DNA of 64,000 nt from positions 248,001 through 312,000 of the forward strand of contig CBDCAI010000003.1 of assembly GCA_965213845.1 (NCBI GenBank). Direction: 5' to 3'. This document shows positions 18,239 to 25,892 of the stretch, piece after piece. The notes under the pieces were generated by a model. It did no database searches. It had not been told where the DNA came from and worked only from the letters and a program-made list of their open reading frames with translations. Numbering within the stretch: the stretch's first letter is position 1; each line of letters starts with the position of its first letter. This stretch comes from JBBROS01 sp965213845 (GTDB lineage: Bacteria; Pseudomonadota; Alphaproteobacteria; Acetobacterales; Acetobacteraceae). Made by a program: the position numbers and the translations under genes.

Positions 18239-21200
18239 TCAGGCGAAGCCGGTACGGTCCCGCGGCAGGTTGGGGTTGTAATAGGGGTCGCGCGCGATCA
18301 GCGGCGCCCAGCGCTCGGTGAACAGCTGCCGTTCCGCCGGGTTCTGCGTCGTGCGGACGGCGGTCGAACCCTCGAAGTGGTACAGCTCGCAGAACGGCGT
18401 GAACACGATCCGGCGCCCCGCCTGCCCCAGGCGCAGGCACAGGTCCACGTCGTTGAAATCCACCGCGAGCCGCTCGTCGTAGCCGCCCACCTCGTTCATC
18501 AGAGCCATCCGTGTCGCGAACACCGCCCCCGTCACGGCCGAGTAGTTGCGGATCACGTGCGTGTAGGCGTTATACCCCACGGTCTCCCGCCCCAGGCTCC
18601 AGAACGCGTGCCCCGTCGCGCCGTCGATCCCCAGGATCACCCCGGAGTGCTGGATGCGCCCGTCCGGATAAAGCAGCCGCCCCCCGGCCCCGCCCACCGC
18701 CTCGTTGGTCGTCTGTTCCAGCAGCGCCTCGATCCAGTCGGGGCTGATCACCTCCAGGTCGTCGTTGAGGTAGATCACATGCTCCGTCTCGACCACACGC
18801 GTCCCGAAGTTCGCCTTGCGCGCATAGCTGAACGCGCCCTTGTCGGTATACGAGACGATCCGCCCGCCCGCGCGCTTGATCAGCTTCTTCGTCTCGGCCG
18901 AGCTGTTGGCGTTGTCGACCACCACCAGGCGGATGTTCGCGTAGCTGCTCTTCTCCACGATCGAGTCGATGAAGTGCCGCACCAGGTTGACCCGGCCCCG
19001 CCCCGGCACGTCCCGCTCCGAGTCGTTGGTGAACACCAGCAACGTCACCGGCGGGCGCGAGGCCAGGCTGGCCCGCACCCGGTAGGTCCCCTGCACCAGG
19101 CCGTCCTCGACCCGGGCATCGAGGCCCGCAGCCGTGACCGCGTCTTCCAGCGCGTTCTTCGCCGCGATCAGCGCATACGGCTTGGCCTCGACCGCCGCCG
19201 CCGCCGAGCCCGACAGCATCCGCCAGTGATACAGGATGCGCGGGATGTGATGCACCCGCCGCGCCCGGCCCGCCACGCGCAGCGCCAGGTCGTAATCCTG
19301 CGCGCCGGTCCGTTCGGGCCGCGACCCGCCCACCGCCCAGAACATCGATTTCCGCACCACCAGCATGTGCAGGACGTACATCACGGAATGCAGGTGCTCG
19401 GGCGACCATTCGGGCTTGTGATACGGGTCCCGCAGCACCCCGTTCTCGTCGAGCTTGTCCTCGTCGGTGTACAGCATGTCGATCGTGGGATCCGCCTCCA
19501 GCGCCGCGGCGACCTCCGCCAGCGCCTCGGGCTCCAGCACGTCGTCATGGTCCAGGAAGGCGATGAACAGCCCCGTCGCCTGCATGACCGCGCGGTTCGT
19601 CGCGCGGGCGATGTGCAGGTTGGCGATCGAACGGTCGATCCGGATGCGCGAGTCCAGCCCGCGGTACCGCGCCAGCACCGCGGCCGTGCCGGGATCGCGG
19701 GACCCGTCGTCGACGATGCACAGCTCCCAGCTGGAATAAGTCTGCTGCCGCACCGACTCGATGCAGGCCGTCAGCACGTCGGCCGGAGTTTCATACACCG
19801 GCACGATCACGCTGATCACCGGCCCCTGCGTCGGCAGCACCCGGCCATCCCACGTCAGCCGGCTCGGCTGCGCACCATAGAATCCGGGATCGAACAGCGG
19901 ATGCGGCGACAGGCCGCGCGCCCGGCCTTCCTGCACGTAATGCTGCAACGGACACGCCCGCCCCGCCGGCTCCTGGCCCAGGTAGTACGGCGTGCTGAAC
20001 GCCGGATGCGGATCGACGCCATCCGGCGCGCCGACCTCCAGGTAGTGCTGCAACGGGATCGTGCCGCCGTCCCATTGGGCGTAGGCGGTCTTGTAGTACC
20101 CGGTGTCGAACAACGGATGCGGGTCTGTCGCACCCCCGCCGCGGACATACTGCTCGAGCGCCCCCATCGGCTTCCCCGAACGATCCGAAACCTGCGTCCC
20201 GGCCCCCTGCCGGAAATAGGCGGGATCGAACAACGCGTTCGGCGCGCGCCCCTCCCGGTCTCCGGCGATGAGGAAATGCATCAACGCCGGCATCCCCGAC
20301 GCGGCCACGTCCGGGTATCGCGCCAAGTAGAACGCCGGGTCGAACAGCGGGTGCGGCCTGCGGTTCTCCTGCATGCCCCAGGCCAGGGCATGCCGCAGCG
20401 CATCGACCTCCGGCCCCAGATCGGGGTTCATCCGCCGATAGGCCTCGACCGAGAACAACCAGTGGAACACCCGGCTTTCGTGCTGACCCACCGTGTCGTA
20501 GTGCACCAGCGGGTTCGCCCCGCTCGCGGCGACGTCCGGGTTGACCGCGGCATAATGCCGCACGCTGAACAACAGGTTCGGGTCCCGGCCCTCCGCCGCA
20601 CCCTGCTGCAGGAAGTGGAGCCAGGGCTCCTGCCCGCTGGCGGCCACGTCCGGATTGGCCTCCAGATAGAATGCTGCGTCGAACAGCCCGGGACAGGCCG
20701 GCAGCTCCTGCCCTTCAGCCCCGGGCGCCGTCCCCGCCGCGGCACCCGCCTTTTCCCCGGCGTTCCCCGCCGCACCCGGCGCCCTGCCCTGCAACGCGCC
20801 GGCCCTCCGCGCCGCCTTGGCCGCGCCCAGACGCCGGGCCAGTCCCACCGGGGGCTTGTCCGGCACCACCTCCGCACCCGGCCTGACGTCCGCAGGGCCG
20901 CCTTCTGCCGTCTCCTGGGACGCACCCCCGGGCTGCGGGGGCGCGACCCACGAGGCCGGCGCCGAAGCGAAGGGCGAGATGCTCGCCAGTACAGACCCGT
21001 CCCCGACGCGAAGCATCAGGATGTGCGGCTGCCCGTCGAGGAACTGGGCCGGGACCGGCCACTCGAACCCGCAATCCGCCCGCGGCAATCCAGCCGCGGT
21101 CAGGTCCCCCCGCACGACGTCGCACAAGGCGTCGGAGATCGCCTCGCCGTCGATGAACACCGTCAGCCGCACGTGTTCGCCGGGGTTCGCCTTGTCGAAC

Positions 21201-21349
21201 GCCCAGCCCTTCAGCGCCCGGACAGCGCCGCGCACGACCGACTCCTCGAGGAAGCCCGAGACGTCGCGCCGCATCGCACCCGGCGGCACGTCGCCGCCAT
21301 GCTCGCCCTGCCCAGACGGACGCTGGTTCAAAATCCGCCGAGCCGGCAT
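18239..21349 (-). CDS. large GT2 glycosyltransferase with N-terminal NPDVAASG/HPLFD repeats
   Basis: A 1036-residue protein. Residues about 30-125 form a small domain (RGAVRALKGWAFDKANPG, DGEAISDALCD) often seen fused to polysaccharide enzymes. A Pro/Ala linker leads to roughly eight repeats of the form LFDAAFYLEANPDVAASG...LHFLQQGAAEGRDPN. A GT2 domain follows (ISVIVPVYETPADVL, LDHDDVLEPEAL, YTDEDKLDENG), then a second GT2 domain (VTLLVFTND, YLNDDLEVIS, GGYDERLAVDFNDVDLCLRL). The start at 21349 has CGGAG six bases upstream; an earlier GTG and a later ATG are less likely. It heads the glycosyltransferase-galU-phosphomutase unit. Confidence 0.86.
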   Translation of the reverse strand: MPARRILNQRPSGQGEHGGDVPPGAMRRDVSGFLEESVVRGAVRALKGWAFDKANPGEHVRLTVFIDGEAISDALCDVVRGDLTAAGLPRADCGFEWPVPAQFLDGQPHILMLRVGDGSVLASISPFASAPASWVAPPQPGGASQETAEGGPADVRPGAEVVPDKPPVGLARRLGAAKAARRAGALQGRAPGAAGNAGEKAGAAAGTAPGAEGQELPACPGLFDAAFYLEANPDVAASGQEPWLHFLQQGAAEGRDPNLLFSVRHYAAVNPDVAASGANPLVHYDTVGQHESRVFHWLFSVEAYRRMNPDLGPEVDALRHALAWGMQENRRPHPLFDPAFYLARYPDVAASGMPALMHFLIAGDREGRAPNALFDPAYFRQGAGTQVSDRSGKPMGALEQYVRGGGATDPHPLFDTGYYKTAYAQWDGGTIPLQHYLEVGAPDGVDPHPAFSTPYYLGQEPAGRACPLQHYVQEGRARGLSPHPLFDPGFYGAQPSRLTWDGRVLPTQGPVISVIVPVYETPADVLTACIESVRQQTYSSWELCIVDDGSRDPGTAAVLARYRGLDSRIRIDRSIANLHIARATNRAVMQATGLFIAFLDHDDVLEPEALAEVAAALEADPTIDMLYTDEDKLDENGVLRDPYHKPEWSPEHLHSVMYVLHMLVVRKSMFWAVGGSRPERTGAQDYDLALRVAGRARRVHHIPRILYHWRMLSGSAAAAVEAKPYALIAAKNALEDAVTAAGLDARVEDGLVQGTYRVRASLASRPPVTLLVFTNDSERDVPGRGRVNLVRHFIDSIVEKSSYANIRLVVVDNANSSAETKKLIKRAGGRIVSYTDKGAFSYARKANFGTRVVETEHVIYLNDDLEVISPDWIEALLEQTTNEAVGGAGGRLLYPDGRIQHSGVILGIDGATGHAFWSLGRETVGYNAYTHVIRNYSAVTGAVFATRMALMNEVGGYDERLAVDFNDVDLCLRLGQAGRRIVFTPFCELYHFEGSTAVRTTQNPAERQLFTERWAPLIARDPYYNPNLPRDRTGFA

Positions 21350-21502
21350 GCGATACTCCGCACCGAAATCGTGCCGCGTGGCCCCTCGGGGCCATGCCAC
21401 AGCCACATGTTCACAACGATGTCAGCCTAGATCATTGCGGCGGCAAAGACCAGGGAGGCCCCGGCGCGGACCGCTCGAAACAGCGATGCTTTCCTGCCGC
21501 GG

Positions 21503-22288
21503 TCAGGCTGCCTTGCCGTCGCTGGCCCCGGCCAGGAGTGCCGGATCCACCCGCAGAAACTCCGCGACCGCCGTCGTGACCCACCCGGACTTCGCGAACG
21601 CATACGCGACCTCGTGGTCCCCACCCTCGATCCCCGTGACCTCGCACATCGGGAACTCCCGCAGGCGCGTCGCGTGGACGCGGTCCAGCGGCACACCCTC
21701 GGGGTAGATGATCTGCGCCCGCCCGGGACAGCCATTCGCGTGCCAGCAGGCCACGATGTCCTGATCGCCCAGCTCCAGGTTCTTCATCTCGGTCATCTTC
21801 AGCTCCCACCGGAGATCCCCGATCGCGTGCATCCAGTCGAACGTCATCGCCGTCTGCGGCGAGAACGCGATCGCCCGCTCGGCGTGCAGCAGCGATGCCA
21901 GGAGCAACGCGGCATATCCGCCCATGGAGCTGCCCAGCGTCAGGATCCGGCGGACCCTGTGCTTCATCACCAGTTCCGACAGGTGCGCGACCGTCTGCTG
22001 CAGGCTGCTGCTGAACCCCAGGAGGCCGCCCAGATACCAGTGCTGCATCGAATCCCGCAGGAAGATCTTGTGACACGAGGCCCGGGACAGAACGCCCGTC
22101 CACTCGAACCCCGAAGCCGGAACCCCATGGCTTCCGTAGCTCGTGCACGCGATGATGAGGTTCTCCGACCCCTCCATGAACTCACTTTGATAGTCCGTCC
22201 GCCCAGCCACTCGAAACTCCGCCCGATCTGGCGAGGACGTTGCACGCAGCACGCGACGGTTGCAACGCACATCCTCAATGGGAGCCAC
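21503..22288 (-). CDS. alpha/beta hydrolase-like protein
   Basis: A 261-residue protein with a clear nucleophile elbow, LTLGSSMGGYAALLLAS, at about residue 120, and a C-terminal GGDHEVAYAFAKSG that offers the usual His. The rest is not close to any enzyme I can name; the tryptophan-rich middle (MQHWYLGGLLGFS) is distinctive. No signal peptide is seen, so it is probably cytoplasmic. It lies 153 bases upstream of the polysaccharide operon on the same strand and may act on a polysaccharide precursor or its acyl groups. The GTG at 22288 has a weak ribosome-binding site, and a start at the later ATG (MEGSENL) is possible. Confidence 0.6.
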   Translation of the reverse strand: MAPIEDVRCNRRVLRATSSPDRAEFRVAGRTDYQSEFMEGSENLIIACTSYGSHGVPASGFEWTGVLSRASCHKIFLRDSMQHWYLGGLLGFSSSLQQTVAHLSELVMKHRVRRILTLGSSMGGYAALLLASLLHAERAIAFSPQTAMTFDWMHAIGDLRWELKMTEMKNLELGDQDIVACWHANGCPGRAQIIYPEGVPLDRVHATRLREFPMCEVTGIEGGDHEVAYAFAKSGWVTTAVAEFLRVDPALLAGASDGKAA

Positions 22289-22394
22289 CCGTTAACACCA
22301 TGCCGGGGATTCCCAGGCGTCGTCGCAGCGATCCCGGTTGCCCGGCCGTCGGCCCGACCCGATATGACAGGTCCGCCAACGGAAAAGGACCCTC

Positions 22395-22835
22395 ATGCGC
22401 CTGCTGCACGCCGCCGCAGCCACGTGGCTCGCCGTCATCCCCATGGGGGGCGCCGCCGGCCGCGCTGCCCACGCCGGCGCGGTCGAGGTCCACGTCACCA
22501 ACGTCGCGGACGCAAGGGGCACCGTCCGCGCCGAGATCTGCAGCCCGGGCGAATGGCTGAAGGACGGCTGCGCCCACAAGTCGCTCGCCCCGGCCTCCCC
22601 CGGCGTGACCACCTTGACCCTGCGCGACGTCGGGCCCGGCACCTGGGCGGTCGTCGTCTTCCACGACCGCAACAACGACGGCGAGGTCGACCGGAACCTC
22701 CTCGGCATTCCCACCGAAGGCATCGGCTTCTCCCGCAACCCGGCCCTCGGGCTGCATGGACCCAGCTTCGAGGCCGCGGCATTCACCATCGATGCCCGCG
22801 GCGGCGTCATCGAGGTCCGCCTCCGCTTCGAATGA
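22395..22835 (+). CDS. DUF2141 exported protein
   Basis: A 146-residue exported protein. An N-terminal signal peptide of about 28 residues ends AGRAAHAG. The mature part carries DUF2141 features: VEVHVTNVADARGTVRAEIC, then GTWAVVVFHDRNNDGEVDRNLLGIPTEGIGFS and a C-terminal beta strand. The D-x-N-x-DG-x-x-D stretch resembles a calcium-binding loop. Function is unknown; the fold is predicted to be a small beta sandwich. The ATG at 22395 has GGA five bases upstream and the gene appears monocistronic, divergent from the hydrolase across a 106-base gap. Confidence 0.82.
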   Translation: MRLLHAAAATWLAVIPMGGAAGRAAHAGAVEVHVTNVADARGTVRAEICSPGEWLKDGCAHKSLAPASPGVTTLTLRDVGPGTWAVVVFHDRNNDGEVDRNLLGIPTEGIGFSRNPALGLHGPSFEAAAFTIDARGGVIEVRLRFE

Positions 22836-22844
22836 GGCCGGCCG

Positions 22845-23177
22845 CTACCGCTGCAGGATCTCCAGGCACTCCACGGCAGCCTCCGCTGCAGGCCGCGCCT
22901 CCGCCCGCCGGACCTGGTCCCGGACGATCAGCATCATCACCTTGACCCGCAACAGGCTCTCCATGTTCGTCTCGGCATGAACGTCGGGCGCGGCATCCCG
23001 GTAGATGACGCCGGCCGCCGCCGGAAGCTTCGCCGCACACGCCTCGGCCTCCCGCGCCGACGAGGCCGGGATGTCCGCGGAGGGCCCCGGATCCGCCGCA
23101 GGACCGCCGCAGCCGGCCAGGCCGACCGTCAGCGCCAGACTCAGCAGCGGATGCAGCAGAACGAAGCGGACATGCAT
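22845..23177 (-). CDS. small lipoprotein, unknown function
   Basis: A 110-residue protein with a type II signal peptide: a hydrophobic core (LLHPLLSLALTVGLAGC) ending in the lipobox LAGC near residue 23, so it should be anchored by lipid in the cell envelope. The remaining 85 residues are helical and charged (RVKVMMLIVRDQVRRAEA) and match no family I recognise. The ATG at 23177 has GGGGG six bases upstream. It ends nine bases from the convergent DUF2141 gene. Confidence 0.6.
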   Translation of the reverse strand: MHVRFVLLHPLLSLALTVGLAGCGGPAADPGPSADIPASSAREAEACAAKLPAAAGVIYRDAAPDVHAETNMESLLRVKVMMLIVRDQVRRAEARPAAEAAVECLEILQR

Positions 23178-23292
23178 GGTCGACCCCCTATACTCTCGGC
23201 TCGGGCAGGCGCCGCCCCCCGGCCAGCCCCGCCGTCACGGCACATTCCATGGACCACGATGCCAGCGCAACAGTGGGCGCGGCGGGTCCGAT

Positions 23293-23934
23293 TCAGCGTG
23301 GCGCGCAGGCGCCGGTGACGTGGGCGACCTGGCGCATGACGCTGCCGGACAACAGGGCGCCCGTGTCGACGGACAGGCCGGCGTGGCTGAGGGCGTCGAC
23401 CGTCCAGGTGTTGCAGGTATAGGCGAGCGAGTAGCCCGCGGCGGCGGCGAAGAACCGCCCGCCGGTGCCGTCGTCGCCCGGGGCGGGAATCGGGCTGCCC
23501 GCCGGCGTGCGGGCGAACGAGGCGGTGATGAAGCCCTGGAGCTGCGACCACTCGGCCGGGGTGAGCGGAAGACGGGCCACGAGGGTCGTATACAGGTTCT
23601 GCGGCTCGTCACGCAGCGGGATCACGCGGATATCGGCCCGGCCCGGGACGATGCCGGTCGCGAAGTCCAGCAGCCCCGGGTCCCGCAACGTGAAGAAGCT
23701 GGCCTTGCCGAACCCGAACGACACCGTCCGGGCGGCAGGGAACAACGTGCGGAACGGAGCGAGCCCGCCTTCCAGCTGGGTCGCCGGGATGACGATCTCC
23801 GTGTGGAACCCGTAATCGACGATCCAGGCCTGGAGCGGCGGCGGGGCCACGTCGCACGGTGGCAGGGTCGGCGCGCCACAGGCGGTCAGCAGCAGAGCGG
23901 CGGCGGGTGCCAAGAGGCGATGGGTTTGTGTCAC
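23293..23934 (-). CDS. DUF2459 lipoprotein
   Basis: A 213-residue envelope protein. The first 19 residues form a lipoprotein signal peptide with lipobox LLTAC. The mature domain shows DUF2459/TIGR02117 features: VDYGFHTEIVIPA, a central FGFGKASFFTL where the family has WGDR/K-type sequence, and YTCNTWTVDALSHAGL with a likely catalytic-looking Cys. The function of this family is unknown; members often occur near urease or polyester genes, neither of which is here. The start is a GTG at 23934 with GGGCGG directly before it, so the exact N-terminus is uncertain. Confidence 0.72.
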   Translation of the reverse strand: MTQTHRLLAPAAALLLTACGAPTLPPCDVAPPPLQAWIVDYGFHTEIVIPATQLEGGLAPFRTLFPAARTVSFGFGKASFFTLRDPGLLDFATGIVPGRADIRVIPLRDEPQNLYTTLVARLPLTPAEWSQLQGFITASFARTPAGSPIPAPGDDGTGGRFFAAAAGYSLAYTCNTWTVDALSHAGLSVDTGALLSGSVMRQVAHVTGACAPR

Positions 23935-23966
23935 CCGCCCAGCCTAGCACCGCCGCACGATCCCGC

Positions 23967-23998
23967 TTGCACTGCTCTGTTCAGCAGGATACTTTGCA
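23967..23998 (+). promoter_or_regulatory. candidate promoter with ATACTTTGCA element
   Basis: TTGCAC (23967-23972) and TACTTT (23990-23995) are spaced by 17 bases and form a plausible sigma-70-type promoter ahead of the membrane protein gene. The -10 region is embedded in ATACTTTGCA (23989-23998). The identical 10-mer recurs at 25050-25059 over the first codons of the uppS-like gene. An AT-rich identical 10-mer is unusual in this GC-rich DNA, and a role as operator for the winged-helix protein of this unit is inferred. Confidence 0.45.
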
Positions 23999-24021
23999 AT
24001 AGAGAGTTCGTGGAGCGGCCG

Positions 24022-24645
24022 ATGAGGGACTTCGACGAGGCGCTGGCGGAGATCGCGGCCATCCGAACCCAGGTGGCCCGCAGCACCAGGTTCCACGCGC
24101 TGGGGGCGGCAACCCTGGCCGCAACCGGGCTGATGGCGGTCGCAGCCGCAGCAGCCCAGGCGGCGTGGCTGCCGGTGCCGTCCGAGGCTGTCGGCACCTG
24201 GCTCGCACTATGGTTCGGGCTGGCGGTGGTCTGCGCGGCCCTCATCGGTCTCGAGATGGTCTTGCGGACGGCGCGTGCCCGGCTGGGCATCGCGCAGGAG
24301 GTGATCGCGACGGCCGTCGAACGCTTCTCCCCGGCGGCAGCGGCGGCCACCCTCGTGACGGTCGCGCTGTACCAGAAGTCACCCGGCGCGGCCTGGATGC
24401 TGCCAGGGGTCTGGCAGGTGATCTTCAGCCTCGGCCTGTTCGCCTCGCGCGATTCGCTGCCGCGCGGGATCGGGCTGGCCGGGCTCTGGTATCTGACCAC
24501 CGGTATCGGCTGCCTGTCCCTGGGCGACGGTGACCTCGCGCTGGCGCCCTGGCTGATGGGGGTTCCCTTCGGCGCCGGCCAGATCCTGATCGCCACCATG
24601 GTCTGGCGTCATGAAGGGGGTCCCGATGGGCAGATCCAGGGCTGA
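24022..24645 (+). CDS. multi-pass membrane protein of regulator/UppS module
   Basis: A 207-residue protein with five or six hydrophobic segments (about 28-50, 58-80, 105-118, 128-142, 150-170, 178-195) and a charged N-terminus. No enzymatic motif is visible. It starts at an ATG with GGAG six bases upstream and overlaps the winged-helix gene by 20 bases. Three-gene units made of a small membrane protein, a PF13601-type regulator and a second polyprenyl diphosphate synthase are seen in other proteobacteria, which suggests a common envelope role, but I cannot name it. Confidence 0.7.
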   Translation: MRDFDEALAEIAAIRTQVARSTRFHALGAATLAATGLMAVAAAAAQAAWLPVPSEAVGTWLALWFGLAVVCAALIGLEMVLRTARARLGIAQEVIATAVERFSPAAAAATLVTVALYQKSPGAAWMLPGVWQVIFSLGLFASRDSLPRGIGLAGLWYLTTGIGCLSLGDGDLALAPWLMGVPFGAGQILIATMVWRHEGGPDGQIQG

Positions 24646-25021
24646 CCGGGAGCCCGGCGCGCGCTTCGCCTATGCCGGACTGGATCGCGTCATCCACGAG
24701 CGGGCGCGGCTGAGCATCCTCACCTCGCTCATGACGCACCCGAACGGCCTGTTGTTCGGCGACCTGAAACAGCTGTGCGACCTCACCGACGGCAATCTCA
24801 GCCGTCACCTGCAAACCCTGGAGGAGGCCAAGCTGATCGCGATCGCGAAGTCGTTCGAGGCGAACCGGCCGCAGACGCTGTGCCGGATCACCACGCCGGG
24901 CCGGCAGCGTTACCTCGATTACCTCACGGTGCTGGAGCAGATCGTCCGCGATGCCGCGGCCGCGGCGAAGACGAACCCGTCGGACGCTGGCGCCGACCGC
25001 CCCGGATTCGTGCCCACCTGA
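24626..25021 (+). CDS. winged-helix transcriptional regulator (HTH_34 type)
   Basis: A 131-residue ArsR/MarR-like winged-helix protein of the PF13601 type. The DNA-binding part is at about residues 15-90: DRVIHERARLSILTSLMTH, then LFGDLKQLCDLTDGNLSRHLQTLEEAKLI and the wing (NRPQTLCRITTPGRQRYLDYL). The ATG at 24626 is preferred because AAGGGGG lies five bases upstream; an ATG at 24611 is the alternative. It is co-transcribed between the membrane protein and the uppS-like gene and probably represses its own unit through the ATACTTTGCA element, an inference from position only. Confidence 0.82.
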   Translation: MGRSRADREPGARFAYAGLDRVIHERARLSILTSLMTHPNGLLFGDLKQLCDLTDGNLSRHLQTLEEAKLIAIAKSFEANRPQTLCRITTPGRQRYLDYLTVLEQIVRDAAAAAKTNPSDAGADRPGFVPT

Positions 25022-25042
25022 ACCTCGACCGGAGACTCTGTA

Positions 25043-25786
25043 ATGCAGAATACTTTGCAGAACACCAGCCGACTGCATGTGGCCATCATCATGGACGGGA
25101 ACGGCCGCTGGGCCCGGCAGCGCGGGCTGCCGCGCGCCGCCGGCCATCGTGCCGGCGTCACCGCAGTGCGCCGCGTGATCGGGGCGGCGCCCCGGCTCGG
25201 CATCCGGGTGGTCACCCTGTTCGCGTTCTCCTCCGACAACTGGCGCCGCCCGGCGGACGAGGTCCACACGCTGATGTGGCTGATCCGCGAGTTCCTCCCG
25301 CGCGCCACCGCCCGCTTCCTGGCCGACGGCGTGCGCCTGAGCTTCATCGGCCGCCGCGACCGGCTCCCGACCAACCTCGTCAGTGCCATCCACGATGCGG
25401 AAGCGGCGACGCGCGGCGGGTCACGGCTGCACGTCCGGATCGCGTTGGACTACTCCTCCCGCGATGCCATCGCGTTGGCGTCACCCGTCACGCCGGCGAA
25501 CCCGCGGGCCAGCGATCCCGTCGAGGCGCGGCTGGCCATCGACACGGCACTGACCCGCAGCGATGGATCCGGGACCGTCGACTTGGTGATCCGCACCGGC
25601 GGGGAGAAGCGGCTGTCCGACTTCCTGCTTTGGGAATCGGCCTATGCCGAGCTCTGGTTCACGGACGTCATGTGGCCGGATTTCGATGCCGCCGCACTGG
25701 CGCGCGCGGTCGCCGACTTCCGGGCCCGGGACCGCCGGTTCGGCGGGCTGCCGGAACCGCTGCCGGCCTTGCATGCCGTCGGGTGA
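25043..25786 (+). CDS. uppS: polyprenyl (undecaprenyl) diphosphate synthase-like protein
   Basis: A 247-residue cis-prenyltransferase. Family motifs are present: IIMDGNGRWARQRGLPRAAGHRAG with the catalytic Asp, TLFAFSSDNWRRP, and the C-terminal substrate-binding RTGGEKRLSDFLLWESAYAEL. The usual RTSGE is RTGGE here. Cis-prenyltransferases build the lipid carrier for cell-wall and polysaccharide synthesis. The genomic context, with a dedicated repressor, suggests this is a second, conditionally expressed copy rather than the housekeeping uppS, which normally lies by cdsA and dxr. The ATG has GGAG eight bases upstream. Confidence 0.85.
   Translation: MQNTLQNTSRLHVAIIMDGNGRWARQRGLPRAAGHRAGVTAVRRVIGAAPRLGIRVVTLFAFSSDNWRRPADEVHTLMWLIREFLPRATARFLADGVRLSFIGRRDRLPTNLVSAIHDAEAATRGGSRLHVRIALDYSSRDAIALASPVTPANPRASDPVEARLAIDTALTRSDGSGTVDLVIRTGGEKRLSDFLLWESAYAELWFTDVMWPDFDAAALARAVADFRARDRRFGGLPEPLPALHAVG
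25050..25059 (+). promoter_or_regulatory. second ATACTTTGCA element, inside start of uppS-like gene
   Basis: This 10-mer is identical to the one over the candidate promoter at 23989-23998. It covers codons 3-6 of the uppS-like gene and is flanked by a direct repeat TGCAGAA (25044-25050 and 25056-25062). It could be a roadblock operator for the winged-helix regulator, or a coincidence of AT-rich early codons. Confidence 0.35.
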
Positions 25787-25892
25787 TGCGGCCGCGTGAC
25801 GGCATATCCGTCCCGGCGATCTTGCGGCAGGATGCCGGGCCAGACTTGCAGCCGCCCCTGCCAGGCGCGCCGCATCGACAAGGAGAGTTGCG

